Origin: Desulfonatronovibrio sp046496945
GTDB lineage: Bacteria > Desulfobacterota > Desulfovibrionia > Desulfovibrionales > Desulfonatronovibrionaceae
DNA length: 8,977 bases
Reading direction: 5' to 3'
Assembly (NCBI GenBank): GCA_046496945.1
Contig: JAWOGL010000138.1
Location: forward strand, 1 to 8,977
Both the position numbers and the translations under genes were made by a program. Below the pieces are notes generated by a model. That model did not search any database and was not told where the DNA came from. It saw nothing but the letters and a program-made list of their open reading frames with translations. Every line of letters begins with the position of its first letter. The first letter of the stretch is position 1. This document shows positions 1 to 5,876 of the stretch, piece by piece.

Positions 1-92
1 CCGAGTTCGTCGCCCTGGTAGAGGAACGGCACGCCCGGGAGGGCGCAGAGCAGGGTGAGGTACGCCAGCGCTCGGCGCGCTCCCGCCTCGCC
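1..92 (-). pseudogene. GH13 glycoside hydrolase fragment (inverted copy)
   Basis: Read on the minus strand from base 92, this gives about 30 codons ending in LPGVPFLYQGDELG. That is the conserved end of the (beta/alpha)8 barrel in GH13 alpha-amylase/alpha-glucosidase enzymes, where LPG-P-LYYGDE-G is typical. The first 20 codons (through LPG) repeat the segment read on the plus strand at 144-203, with a single Ala/Val difference. There is no start or stop; the fragment is cut by the window edge at one side and by the fold-back at the other. GC content is far above the rest of the window, with codons ending in G or C. An actinobacterial-type source is an inference. It is best read as a non-functional fragment belonging to the inverted duplication at this edge. 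Confidence 0.75.
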
Positions 93-203
93 TGGCCGCT
101 GTCCAGCCACGACGCCCCGCACGCCGCGACCCGTTTCGGCGGCGGCGAGGTGGGAGCGCGCCGAGCGCTGGCGTACCTCACCCTGCTCTGCGCCCTCCCG
201 GGC
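33..203. repeat. Near-perfect 60-bp inverted repeat with 51-base spacer
   Basis: The left arm (33-92) and right arm (144-203) are reverse complements over 60 bases with one mismatch, at 85/151. Pairing ends sharply on both sides: 32/204 and 93/143 do not match. Both arms encode the same GH13 segment, so this is a folded-back duplication of coding DNA and not a regulatory hairpin. Fold-back inversions with a short spacer are a known product of multiple-displacement amplification and of some assembly errors. Real short inversions are possible but less likely given the simultaneous composition change after 203. Confidence 0.93.
93..203 (+). pseudogene. GH13 glycoside hydrolase fragment (forward copy)
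   Basis: These 37 codons begin WPLSSHDAPHAATRFGGGE and run into RRALAYLTLLCALPG. GH13 alpha-glucosidases carry a W-LSNHD-PRHATR-G segment holding the His-Asp pair of conserved region IV, followed by a helix and an LPG-P-LYYGDE strand, so the match in order and spacing is good. After LPG the frame continues at base 204 into sequence with no GH13 character, whereas the true continuation (VPFLYQGDELG) lies on the opposite strand at 1-32. The piece therefore stops at a rearrangement junction. No start codon or ribosome site belongs to it. Together with the minus-strand copy it shows one gene segment folded back on itself. Confidence 0.78.
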
Positions 204-395
204 CCTTTCCGGTCCCCTTTTTTTGTCCTGTTTCCAGGCTTGATTCCGCGCTTATATACGGATAGAATTATAATTTTATTCATCACCTTCTTGAAAGTTC
301 AACATTCAATGCAGGTATTGATAAATCCAGTGCCGGACAGTTTTCTATCGCCCAAGCTTTTCACTAAGTCTGCCCTGTGAAGCCGGCGCTTGCAA
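204..395. other. Intergenic stretch after the chimeric junction
   Basis: From the junction at 203/204 the sequence changes within a few tens of bases from very GC-rich to AT-rich, passing through a T-rich run at 218-224. I see no reading frame with protein character, no RNA gene and no clear terminator here. An open frame crosses the junction from the GH13 fragment but has no family character after base 204. The stretch is most simply the upstream flank of the gene at 478. Confidence 0.5.
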
Positions 396-433
396 TTGAC
401 ATATTTTATACCTGACTTAATCTCAAATATAAT
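396..433 (+). promoter_or_regulatory. Likely sigma70 promoter for the Yip1-domain gene
   Basis: A perfect TATAAT box lies at 428-433. TTTATA at 405-410 sits 17 bases upstream as a fair -35 box (4 of 6 matches). A perfect TTGACA lies at 396-401 but is 26 bases from that TATAAT, too far to pair with it; at normal spacing it faces only weak -10 candidates. Transcription would start near 440, leaving a leader of about 38 bases that contains the ribosome site AAGGA (464-468) nine bases before the ATG at 478. No operator is evident. Confidence 0.45.
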
Positions 434-477
434 TCATAATACATGAGAAATACTGGAATAAATAAGGACATTCATAA

Positions 478-1362
478 ATGCAAATAATCTGCCCCAAATG
501 TAACTTCATGCAGGATGTGCCTGACGAAAAAATTCCGCCAAAAGCTGAAAAAGCAACCTGTCCCAAATGTGGAGAAAAGTTTAAATTCAGAAACGTAGAA
601 AAGCATGATTTCAGGCTTGAAGAAGAACCAGAAGACAACAGCACTGAAAGCGCCATAAATAAACCTGACTCAAGTTACTCGCAAAAAAACGATCAGGACG
701 ACTCCATCTGGTCCAGCCTGGAAAACATAGGTCAAGAGGAGCGCTTTGAGGAGGAACAACCGCCTCCTCATCCCGGCTCGGGCTTTGAGGTTCCCTGGGA
801 AAACCTGGATCAGGTTGGATTCTTTCCGGGCTTTATTGAAACCATAAAAAGGGCCATGCTGGCCCCCAAAGCTTTTTTCTACCGCATGCCTTTAAAAGGC
901 CTGGCCATGCCTCTGGCTTTTTTTCTGTTGATATCGGTGATTCAGGCTCTGGCAACCTTCATCTGGAACATGGCCGGTATATTTCCCACCACTGCCCAGC
1001 ATGGGTCCGGTGAACTCGGAATGGGCATGATGGGCCTTGGCTCGGTTTTCATTATCGTTATCTACCCACTGTTCATGGGGTTGTGGCTCTTTGTCGCTTC
1101 AGGCGTTACCCACATTTTCCTGACTCTTTTTAAGGCCGGAGATTCAGGTTTTGAAGGGACCTTCAGGGCTACAGCCTATGGCACAGCTCCCATGGTCCTG
1201 AGCCTTCTGCCCTTTGCCGGCCCGGTGGCTGGAGCCGCGTGGTCTCTGGTGATTACCATCATAGGCTATAAAAACATCCATGAGACAACATTTGTGAGGA
1301 TCATCATGGCTATGCTGGCCCCTGTTGTAGTGCTGATCCTGGCGGCCGCCTTGCTGTATTAG
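478..1362 (+). CDS. Zinc-ribbon and Yip1-type membrane protein
   Basis: The 294-residue product starts with a small zinc ribbon of the MJ0042 kind: Cys5-x2-Cys8 and Cys28-x2-Cys31, with the phrases CPKC and CPKCGEKFKF. An acidic, low-complexity linker follows (about 45-100, rich in Glu, Asp, Ser and Pro). From about 105 a hydrophobic domain resembles the Yip1 family, with four likely membrane segments near 141-167, 186-212, 236-262 and 272-294. The order cytoplasmic zinc ribbon, linker, membrane domain is common in deltaproteobacterial proteins of unknown role. Function is unknown to me; membrane location is an inference from hydrophobicity. The start at 478 is supported by AAGGA at 464-468. 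The small gene at 1386 follows after 23 bases and is probably co-transcribed. Confidence 0.8.
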   Translation: MQIICPKCNFMQDVPDEKIPPKAEKATCPKCGEKFKFRNVEKHDFRLEEEPEDNSTESAINKPDSSYSQKNDQDDSIWSSLENIGQEERFEEEQPPPHPGSGFEVPWENLDQVGFFPGFIETIKRAMLAPKAFFYRMPLKGLAMPLAFFLLISVIQALATFIWNMAGIFPTTAQHGSGELGMGMMGLGSVFIIVIYPLFMGLWLFVASGVTHIFLTLFKAGDSGFEGTFRATAYGTAPMVLSLLPFAGPVAGAAWSLVITIIGYKNIHETTFVRIIMAMLAPVVVLILAAALLY

Positions 1363-1385
1363 CCTGACAAACCTGATAATTTCTT

Positions 1386-1721
1386 ATGCTGCAAAGGATA
1401 AAACTTTTTTTCAGCAGGCTGAACCGGAAGCATACGCAAAAAAAATCCCTCCAGGTCCGCGAACTGCGTAAACTGGCTGAAGAGCTGACGCATCTGGCTG
1501 AAATAGCATCCCGGATCAATCCCGAGCAGAAACAGAACAGGAATAAACTAGGCAAGATCAAAGATGAAATGAACAGGCTTGCAGAACTGGTGGAAAGCAA
1601 AGACTTTACAAGACTGCCCCGGGAAACAAAGCTGGAACTGCGGGAAAACCTGCTAACTTCCCGTCAGCGGTTGATAAAGGCCATACACCATGCTCCGCCT
1701 CCCACGGATACTTTACAGTAA
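1386..1721 (+). CDS. Small basic coiled-coil protein, unknown function
   Basis: This encodes 111 residues I do not recognise. The first 20 residues are basic and amphipathic (MLQRIKLFFSRLNRKH). Residues 22-100 are rich in Leu, Glu, Lys and Arg with heptad-like spacing of Leu, Ile and Ala, so a helical coiled coil is likely; the tail HAPPPTDTLQ is probably disordered. There are no cysteines and no membrane segment or signal peptide. It lies 23 bases after the Yip1-type gene on the same strand with no terminator between them, which suggests one transcript. No good ribosome site precedes the ATG, so it may rely on reading from the upstream gene or be expressed weakly. The coding call rests on the uninterrupted frame and the amino-acid pattern. 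Confidence 0.62.
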   Translation: MLQRIKLFFSRLNRKHTQKKSLQVRELRKLAEELTHLAEIASRINPEQKQNRNKLGKIKDEMNRLAELVESKDFTRLPRETKLELRENLLTSRQRLIKAIHHAPPPTDTLQ

Positions 1722-1782
1722 TTTTCCAAATTCTAAATCTTAGATAAACTGTTTAATATTAAAAGTAACCACTTTAACCGTC

Positions 1783-1797
1783 ACCCTGGACCAGGGT
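1783..1797. promoter_or_regulatory. 15-bp palindrome, possible operator
   Basis: ACCCTGG-A-CCAGGGT is perfectly symmetric around one central base. A one-base centre cannot form a tight RNA hairpin and no T-run follows, so it is a poor terminator. Symmetric sites of this size are typical for dimeric DNA-binding regulators. It lies 276 bases before the ahbC start and 61 bases after the small gene. No regulator family is assigned. Confidence 0.35.
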
Positions 1798-1853
1798 TTC
1801 ATAGCATACTGAAATGACTTAACGATGAATAATCAGAATTTCCTTGTTTTAAC

Positions 1854-1874
1854 GTTGAACCTTGAACCTTGAAC
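1854..1874 (+). repeat. Three tandem TTGAAC-containing heptamers
   Basis: GTTGAAC, CTTGAAC and CTTGAAC follow each other without gaps, the first differing in one base. Short heptamer arrays of this kind are found between genes in several bacterial groups; I recall them from deltaproteobacteria but have not checked. The same TTGAAC core recurs at 1972-1977 inside the adjacent hairpin element. Confidence 0.7.
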
Positions 1875-1891
1875 TCTCAAGTTAACATCTT

Positions 1892-2043
1892 AACAGACTG
1901 TTGAAAATCTCCCAATTGCTGCGTCGCTGCAAAAAGTTCAAACTCTTACGTATCCTAAATACGCTGCGACCTTGAACTTTTTTTGCTTCTTGCCCTTGGA
2001 ATTTTTGAACAGTCTGCCGGGTAAGGACTTTTTCAACAGACTG
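1892..2043. repeat. Nested-hairpin intergenic repeat element
   Basis: Three complementary pairs are nested around one centre: CAGACTGTT (1894-1902) with AACAGTCTG (2008-2016); GCAAAAAGTTCAA (1929-1941) with TTGAACTTTTTTTGC (1972-1986), allowing two extra T; and CGTAT (1949-1953) with ATACG (1959-1963) around a CCTAA loop. A third end-like copy, TTTTTCAACAGACTG, lies at 2029-2043, only 30 bases before ahbC. The element has no coding capacity. Its form fits a non-autonomous MITE- or REP-like intergenic repeat, and I recall similar sequences between genes in deltaproteobacteria. In RNA it would fold into a long imperfect hairpin in the ahbC leader if transcription starts upstream. Confidence 0.75.
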
Positions 2044-2073
2044 CTAACCTGAAATTAACATAAAGGATATACT

Positions 2074-3255
2074 ATGATCGGAATATCTAAACTTTATTGC
2101 GCGGCGATTGAGCCTTCAGACGCCCTGCGCTACGGCCGGGAAGCAGGCAGACTGCCCTCTCACCTGCTTCAGTTTTCCAAAGACAAAAAACCGGTAGTGG
2201 TCTGGAACATGACCAAACGCTGCAATCTGAAGTGTGTGCATTGCTATGCCCAGGCCAGAGATACCCAGGGAACAGATGAAATTAGCACTGACCAGGGCAA
2301 GGCCATTATAGACGACCTGGCTTCATACGGCGCTCCGGTAATGCTTTTTTCCGGCGGTGAACCCCTTGTACGCAGCGACCTCACAGAACTGGCCAGCCAC
2401 GCTGTAAACCAGGGTATGAGAGCGGTTATTTCCACCAACGGCACCCTTATCACCAAGGCCAAGGCCAGGGAGCTTAAAGATGTGGGCCTTTCCTATGTGG
2501 GTATTTCCATAGACGGTCAGGAGGAGGTCCACGATCATTTTCGCGGGGTACCCGGTGCTTTCAAAAAAGCCATGCAGGGAGTGGAAAACTGTCAGGCTGA
2601 AGGCCTCAAGGTGGGACTTCGCTTTACTGTTAATAAAAGAAACGTTCATGAGGTCCCCAGCATATTTGAGATTTTGAAACAAAGAGAAATACCCCGAGTC
2701 TGTTTCTATCACCTGGTCTATTCAGGCCGGGGCTCTGAACTTATCAAGGAAGATCTCTCCCACCAGGGAACAAGAGAACTGGTAGACCTGATCATGGATG
2801 AAACCAAAAGCCTTTTTGAAGCTGGAATGCCCAAAGAAGTGCTCACTGTTGATAACCATGCTGACGGCCCTTATGTTTATCTTCGGCTTTTAAAGGAAGA
2901 TCCGCGTCGGGCTGCAGAAGTTTTTGAACTTCTGCAGTTTAACGAGGGCAACAATTCCGGCCGGGGCATAGGCTGTATCTCCTGGGACGGGCAAGTACAC
3001 CCGGATCAGTTCTGGCGCAATCACACCTTTGGCAACGTGCTGGAAAGACCTTTTTCCCGGATCTGGGATGATCCTTCCATAGAACTCCTGGCCAAACTCA
3101 AAGACAAAAAGAAATATGTCGGCGGAAGATGCGCGAAGTGCCGGTTTCTCAATGTCTGTGCAGGCAATTTCAGAGCCAGGGCTGAAGCTTATTACGGAGA
3201 TATCTGGGCCCAGGATCCGGCCTGTTATCTTACTGATGAAGAAATTTCCGAATAG
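2074..3255 (+). CDS. ahbC: 12,18-didecarboxysiroheme deacetylase, radical SAM (AhbC)
   Basis: AhbC removes the two acetate side chains of 12,18-didecarboxysiroheme, giving Fe-coproporphyrin III in the siroheme-dependent heme pathway. The 393-residue protein has the family-typical N-terminus (IEPSDALRYGR, LPSHLLQFSKDKKPVVVWN). The radical-SAM cluster motif is Cys50-x3-Cys54-x2-Cys57 and the SAM-binding GGEP is at 94-97. A C-terminal SPASM-like region has Cys301, Cys353, Cys356, Cys362 and Cys384, which should bind an auxiliary iron-sulfur cluster. AAAGGA at 2062-2067, six bases before the ATG, supports the start. It heads a four-gene operon, 14 bases before hemB. The related NirJ of heme d1 synthesis is the main alternative, but hemB, ahbD and ahbA next to it and no other nir genes favour AhbC. 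Confidence 0.92.
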   Translation: MIGISKLYCAAIEPSDALRYGREAGRLPSHLLQFSKDKKPVVVWNMTKRCNLKCVHCYAQARDTQGTDEISTDQGKAIIDDLASYGAPVMLFSGGEPLVRSDLTELASHAVNQGMRAVISTNGTLITKAKARELKDVGLSYVGISIDGQEEVHDHFRGVPGAFKKAMQGVENCQAEGLKVGLRFTVNKRNVHEVPSIFEILKQREIPRVCFYHLVYSGRGSELIKEDLSHQGTRELVDLIMDETKSLFEAGMPKEVLTVDNHADGPYVYLRLLKEDPRRAAEVFELLQFNEGNNSGRGIGCISWDGQVHPDQFWRNHTFGNVLERPFSRIWDDPSIELLAKLKDKKKYVGGRCAKCRFLNVCAGNFRARAEAYYGDIWAQDPACYLTDEEISE

Positions 3256-3269
3256 ACTGGAGCAATTCA

Positions 3270-4253
3270 ATGAAAAATTTTTTTCGGGGGCGCAGGCTGC
3301 GAAGAACAGCAACCATTAGAAAAACTTTTCGCGAAACCAGACTGGAACCGGAAAATCTGGTCCAGCCCTACTTTGTCGTAGACGGAGTCAGTGACGACTT
3401 TGAAAAACCCATTGAGTCCATGCCCGGACAATTCCAGCTGGGCCTGAGCAGCCTGCAAAAACATGTGGGCGAGGCAATTAAAGACGGCATTACCGGCATA
3501 ATCCTTTTCGGTGTTCCAGCAGAAAAAGACCATATGGCTTCCCAGGCCTATGATGAATCCGGCATAATCCAGAAGGCCGTAACCAGGATCAAGGCCGCTT
3601 ATCCGGATCTGCTGGTTATCACTGACGTCTGCCTCTGCGAATACATGGATCACGGTCACTGCGGCATCATTAAGGATGACGAGATCCTCAATGACCCCAG
3701 CCTGGATCTTCTGGCCAGAACAGCCCTTTCCCACGCCAGGGCCGGAGCTGACATGGTGGCTCCTTCAGACATGATGGACGGAAGGGTTTGTTTTATCCGG
3801 AAAGTTCTGGATGAAAACGGATATTCCGATTTACCCATAATGTCATATGCCGTAAAATACGCTTCCGCCTTTTACGGTCCTTTCAGGGATGCTGCCCAGA
3901 GCGCTCCCTCCTTTGGAGACCGCAAAACCTACCAGATGGACCCGGCCAATTCCAGGGAAGCCATGCGCGAAGCCCGGGCCGATATAGATGAAGGGGCAGA
4001 CATTCTTATGGTCAAGCCCGCCCTTCCCTATCTTGATATTATCCGCAATCTGGATCAGAATTTTGATCTGCCCATTGCAGCCTATCACGTCAGCGGAGAA
4101 TACAGTCTGATCAAGGCTGGGGGCAGACTGGGATATATTAACGAGAAAAAAGTCGTCATGGAAACCATTACCTCCATAAAAAGGGCCGGGGCAGGTCTTA
4201 TCCTGACCTATTTTGCCAGAGACATTGCCAGATGGCTGAAACAAGAGGAATAA
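3270..4253 (+). CDS. hemB: Delta-aminolevulinic acid dehydratase (porphobilinogen synthase)
   Basis: HemB condenses two 5-aminolevulinate molecules to porphobilinogen, the common precursor of siroheme, heme and corrinoids, in the cytoplasm. The 327-residue length is normal. The two Schiff-base lysines are visible: Lys196 in SYAVKYASAFYGPFR and Lys249 in DILMVKPALPYLD. Cys121, Cys123 and Cys131 in DVCLCEYMDHGHCG are the three-cysteine zinc site of the zinc-dependent class. The YQMDPANSREAMRE stretch (221-234) matches the family and in many members takes part in the allosteric magnesium site. GGAG at 3259-3262, seven bases before the ATG, supports the start. The gene sits between two heme-pathway radical-SAM genes, and its stop is one base before the ahbD start, so translation is probably coupled. 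Residues 172-178 (RVCFIRK) differ from the common RVGAIR form; this is minor. Confidence 0.97.
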   Translation: MKNFFRGRRLRRTATIRKTFRETRLEPENLVQPYFVVDGVSDDFEKPIESMPGQFQLGLSSLQKHVGEAIKDGITGIILFGVPAEKDHMASQAYDESGIIQKAVTRIKAAYPDLLVITDVCLCEYMDHGHCGIIKDDEILNDPSLDLLARTALSHARAGADMVAPSDMMDGRVCFIRKVLDENGYSDLPIMSYAVKYASAFYGPFRDAAQSAPSFGDRKTYQMDPANSREAMREARADIDEGADILMVKPALPYLDIIRNLDQNFDLPIAAYHVSGEYSLIKAGGRLGYINEKKVVMETITSIKRAGAGLILTYFARDIARWLKQEE

Positions 4254-4254
4254 C

Positions 4255-5331
4255 ATGCATTCAGGGAATTCAATAAATACCCCGCCCTTAAAACTTGTAG
4301 CCTGGGAAATAACCCGTTCCTGCAACCTGGCTTGTAAACACTGCCGGGCTGAGGCCCATCCCGAACCTTTTGAAGGAGAACTTTCCACCGGCGAAGCCAT
4401 AAAACTCATTGACACCTTTCCCCTGACCGGGGATCCCGTTGTCATCTTTACCGGAGGGGAGCCTCTGCTCAGGCCTGATGTTTTTGATCTGGTGGCCCAC
4501 GCAGACAGTCTGGGCCTTCGCTGCGTTATGGCCCCCAACGGCACCCTGATTACCAGGGAAAACGCAAAGCTCATGAAAGAGGCAGGAATTCAGCGCTGCA
4601 GCATCTCCATTGACGGACCCACTGCCAGGGAACACGATCTGTTCCGGGGAGTTCCCGGAGCCTTTGACCAGTCCATGAATGGAATAGAATTCTTAAAGCA
4701 GGCCGGGATTCCTTTTCAGGTCAATACCACTGTGACCAGGGACAATATCCATCAGTTCAAGGACATATTTAACCTGGCCAGAGACCTTGGTTCTGTGGCC
4801 TGGCATATATTCATGCTGGTTCCCACAGGACGCGGAGCTGAAATCGCGGATCAGGCCATAACCGCCGGAGAATACGAAGATGTCCTCAACTGGTTTTACG
4901 ATTTCCGCAAAACCACGGACATGCACCTTAAGGCGACCTGCGCGCCCCATTATTACCGGATAATGCGCCAGAGGGCCCGGGAAGAAAATATTCCGGTAAA
5001 CAGGGATAATTTCGGTCTGGACGCCATGACCAGAGGATGTCTGGGAGGAATTGGATTTTGTTTTATTTCCCATGTGGGACAGGTCCAGCCCTGCGGCTAT
5101 CTCGAGCTTGACTGCGGCAATGTCAGGGAAACTCCTTTCCCGGAAATCTGGCAGAGGTCGGACAACTTTCTCAAACTCCGCGACATAACCCAGTACAAAG
5201 GCAAATGCGGGGTATGCGAGTATCACCGGGTATGCGGGGGCTGCAGGGCCAGAGCATTCACCATGAAGCAGGACTTCCTGGCCCCGGAACCTTTATGCAC
5301 ATATGAACCGGTCAGAACAAAAAAGGAATAA
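4255..5331 (+). CDS. ahbD: Heme b synthase, radical SAM (AhbD)
   Basis: AhbD catalyses the last step of the siroheme-dependent pathway: oxidative decarboxylation of two propionate side chains of Fe-coproporphyrin III to vinyl groups, giving heme b. The 358-residue protein begins with PPLKLVAWEITRSCNLACKHC, where Cys23-x3-Cys27-x2-Cys30 bind the SAM cluster; GGEP is at 67-70. The C-terminal SPASM-type region is rich in cysteine (262, 269, 280, 287, 318, 321, 327, 330, 348), enough for one or two auxiliary clusters. Ribosome site AGAGGA (4244-4249) lies inside the hemB end, five bases before the ATG. It shares long stretches with AhbC of this operon, for example FRGVPGAF and NGTLIT, so the two are paralogs. 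Assignment as AhbD and not AhbC rests on the N-terminus and the shorter length. Confidence 0.92.
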   Translation: MHSGNSINTPPLKLVAWEITRSCNLACKHCRAEAHPEPFEGELSTGEAIKLIDTFPLTGDPVVIFTGGEPLLRPDVFDLVAHADSLGLRCVMAPNGTLITRENAKLMKEAGIQRCSISIDGPTAREHDLFRGVPGAFDQSMNGIEFLKQAGIPFQVNTTVTRDNIHQFKDIFNLARDLGSVAWHIFMLVPTGRGAEIADQAITAGEYEDVLNWFYDFRKTTDMHLKATCAPHYYRIMRQRAREENIPVNRDNFGLDAMTRGCLGGIGFCFISHVGQVQPCGYLELDCGNVRETPFPEIWQRSDNFLKLRDITQYKGKCGVCEYHRVCGGCRARAFTMKQDFLAPEPLCTYEPVRTKKE

Positions 5332-5336
5332 AAGAG

Positions 5337-5807
5337 ATGGCAAGCTATTCAGGCTTATCCCTGGAAGAAAAACAGATCCTGGACATTATTCAAACTGATT
5401 TTCCTCTGGCATCAAGACCTTACGATATTATTGGAAAAATGGTCGGACTCACCGAAGCCGAGGTCCTGGGCAGGGTCAGAAAGCTGAAGCAGACCGGGGT
5501 AATCAGACGTATCGGGGCCAATTTTCAGTCCAGAAAGCTTGGCTGGCACAGTACGCTCTGCGCGGCCAGTGTCCCGGAAGATAAACTGGAAGGATTCGTG
5601 GCCGAGGTCAACAGTCATCCAGGGGTTACTCACAATTATCTTCGCAAGCACAAGCAGAATGTCTGGTTCACTTATATCGGGCCTTCCAGAGAATCTGTTC
5701 AAGAATCTCTGGAAGAAATCACCCGGAAAACCGGCATAGAAATACTGAACCTGCCCGCCAGAAAGATGTTCAAGATCAAGGTGGATTTTCCCATGGAAAA
5801 TAAATAA
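5337..5807 (+). CDS. ahbA: Siroheme decarboxylase subunit, Lrp/AsnC family (probably AhbA)
   Basis: AhbA and AhbB together decarboxylate siroheme to 12,18-didecarboxysiroheme, the first step of this pathway. The 156-residue protein has an AsnC-type helix-turn-helix fold at about 8-60 (LSLEEKQILDIIQTDFPL, then GLTEAEVLGRVRKLKQTGVIRRIG) and a ferredoxin-like domain at 68-152 (HPGVTHNYLR, NVWFTYIGPS, FKIKVDF). Such proteins look like regulators but act as enzymes. GANFQSRKLGW with STLCAASVPE resembles AhbA more than AhbB, where I recall an AVLRHRKAGF form; the choice of subunit is from memory. AAGGA at 5323-5327 supports the start, five bases after ahbD. No second subunit gene is in the window: a convergent glycosyltransferase gene follows. 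A true Lrp-type regulator is a less likely alternative. Confidence 0.82.
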   Translation: MASYSGLSLEEKQILDIIQTDFPLASRPYDIIGKMVGLTEAEVLGRVRKLKQTGVIRRIGANFQSRKLGWHSTLCAASVPEDKLEGFVAEVNSHPGVTHNYLRKHKQNVWFTYIGPSRESVQESLEEITRKTGIEILNLPARKMFKIKVDFPMENK

Positions 5808-5826
5808 CAAAATTTTGGTTCCAGTT

Positions 5827-5876
5827 GAGCATCAATACATGTAGTCTCAATGCTCTCTAAATGAGAGGTTTTGATT
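5827..5876. terminator. Possible weak terminator between convergent genes
   Basis: Between the stop codons of the ahbA-like gene and the convergent glycosyltransferase gene, GAGCAT (5827-5832) can pair with ATGCTC (5850-5855). A competing hairpin has CTCTC (5853-5857), a five-base loop and GAGAG (5863-5867), followed by T-rich sequence (GTTTTGATTTT). Stems of five or six pairs are short for a strong terminator. The position at the end of the heme operon supports a role; the sequence alone does not settle it. Confidence 0.3.

Larger units (their letters stand above)
1722..1890. other. AT-rich intergenic region upstream of the heme operon
   Basis: This stretch has no gene. It holds a 15-bp palindrome at 1783-1797 and a heptamer array at 1854-1874, listed separately. 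A promoter for the heme operon should lie here or inside the repeat element that follows. The best candidate I see is TTGAAC (1862-1867), 16 bases, then TAACAT (1884-1889), which is weak. No clear terminator for the small gene ending at 1721 is visible. Confidence 0.4.

Noticed and set aside
150..380. Open frame starting MGARRALAYLTLL and running past the junction
   Set aside because: It is the plus-strand GH13 fragment read through the 203/204 junction into non-coding DNA. It has no ribosome site and no protein character after base 204.
1732..1744. TCTAA-ATC-TTAGA as terminator of the small coiled-coil gene
   Set aside because: The stem is five mostly A-T pairs with a three-base loop and no T-run follows.
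3843..4574. 243-residue open frame on the minus strand
   Set aside because: It lies wholly opposite hemB and ahbD, both with clear catalytic motifs; it has no recognisable domain and is a shadow of their codon usage.
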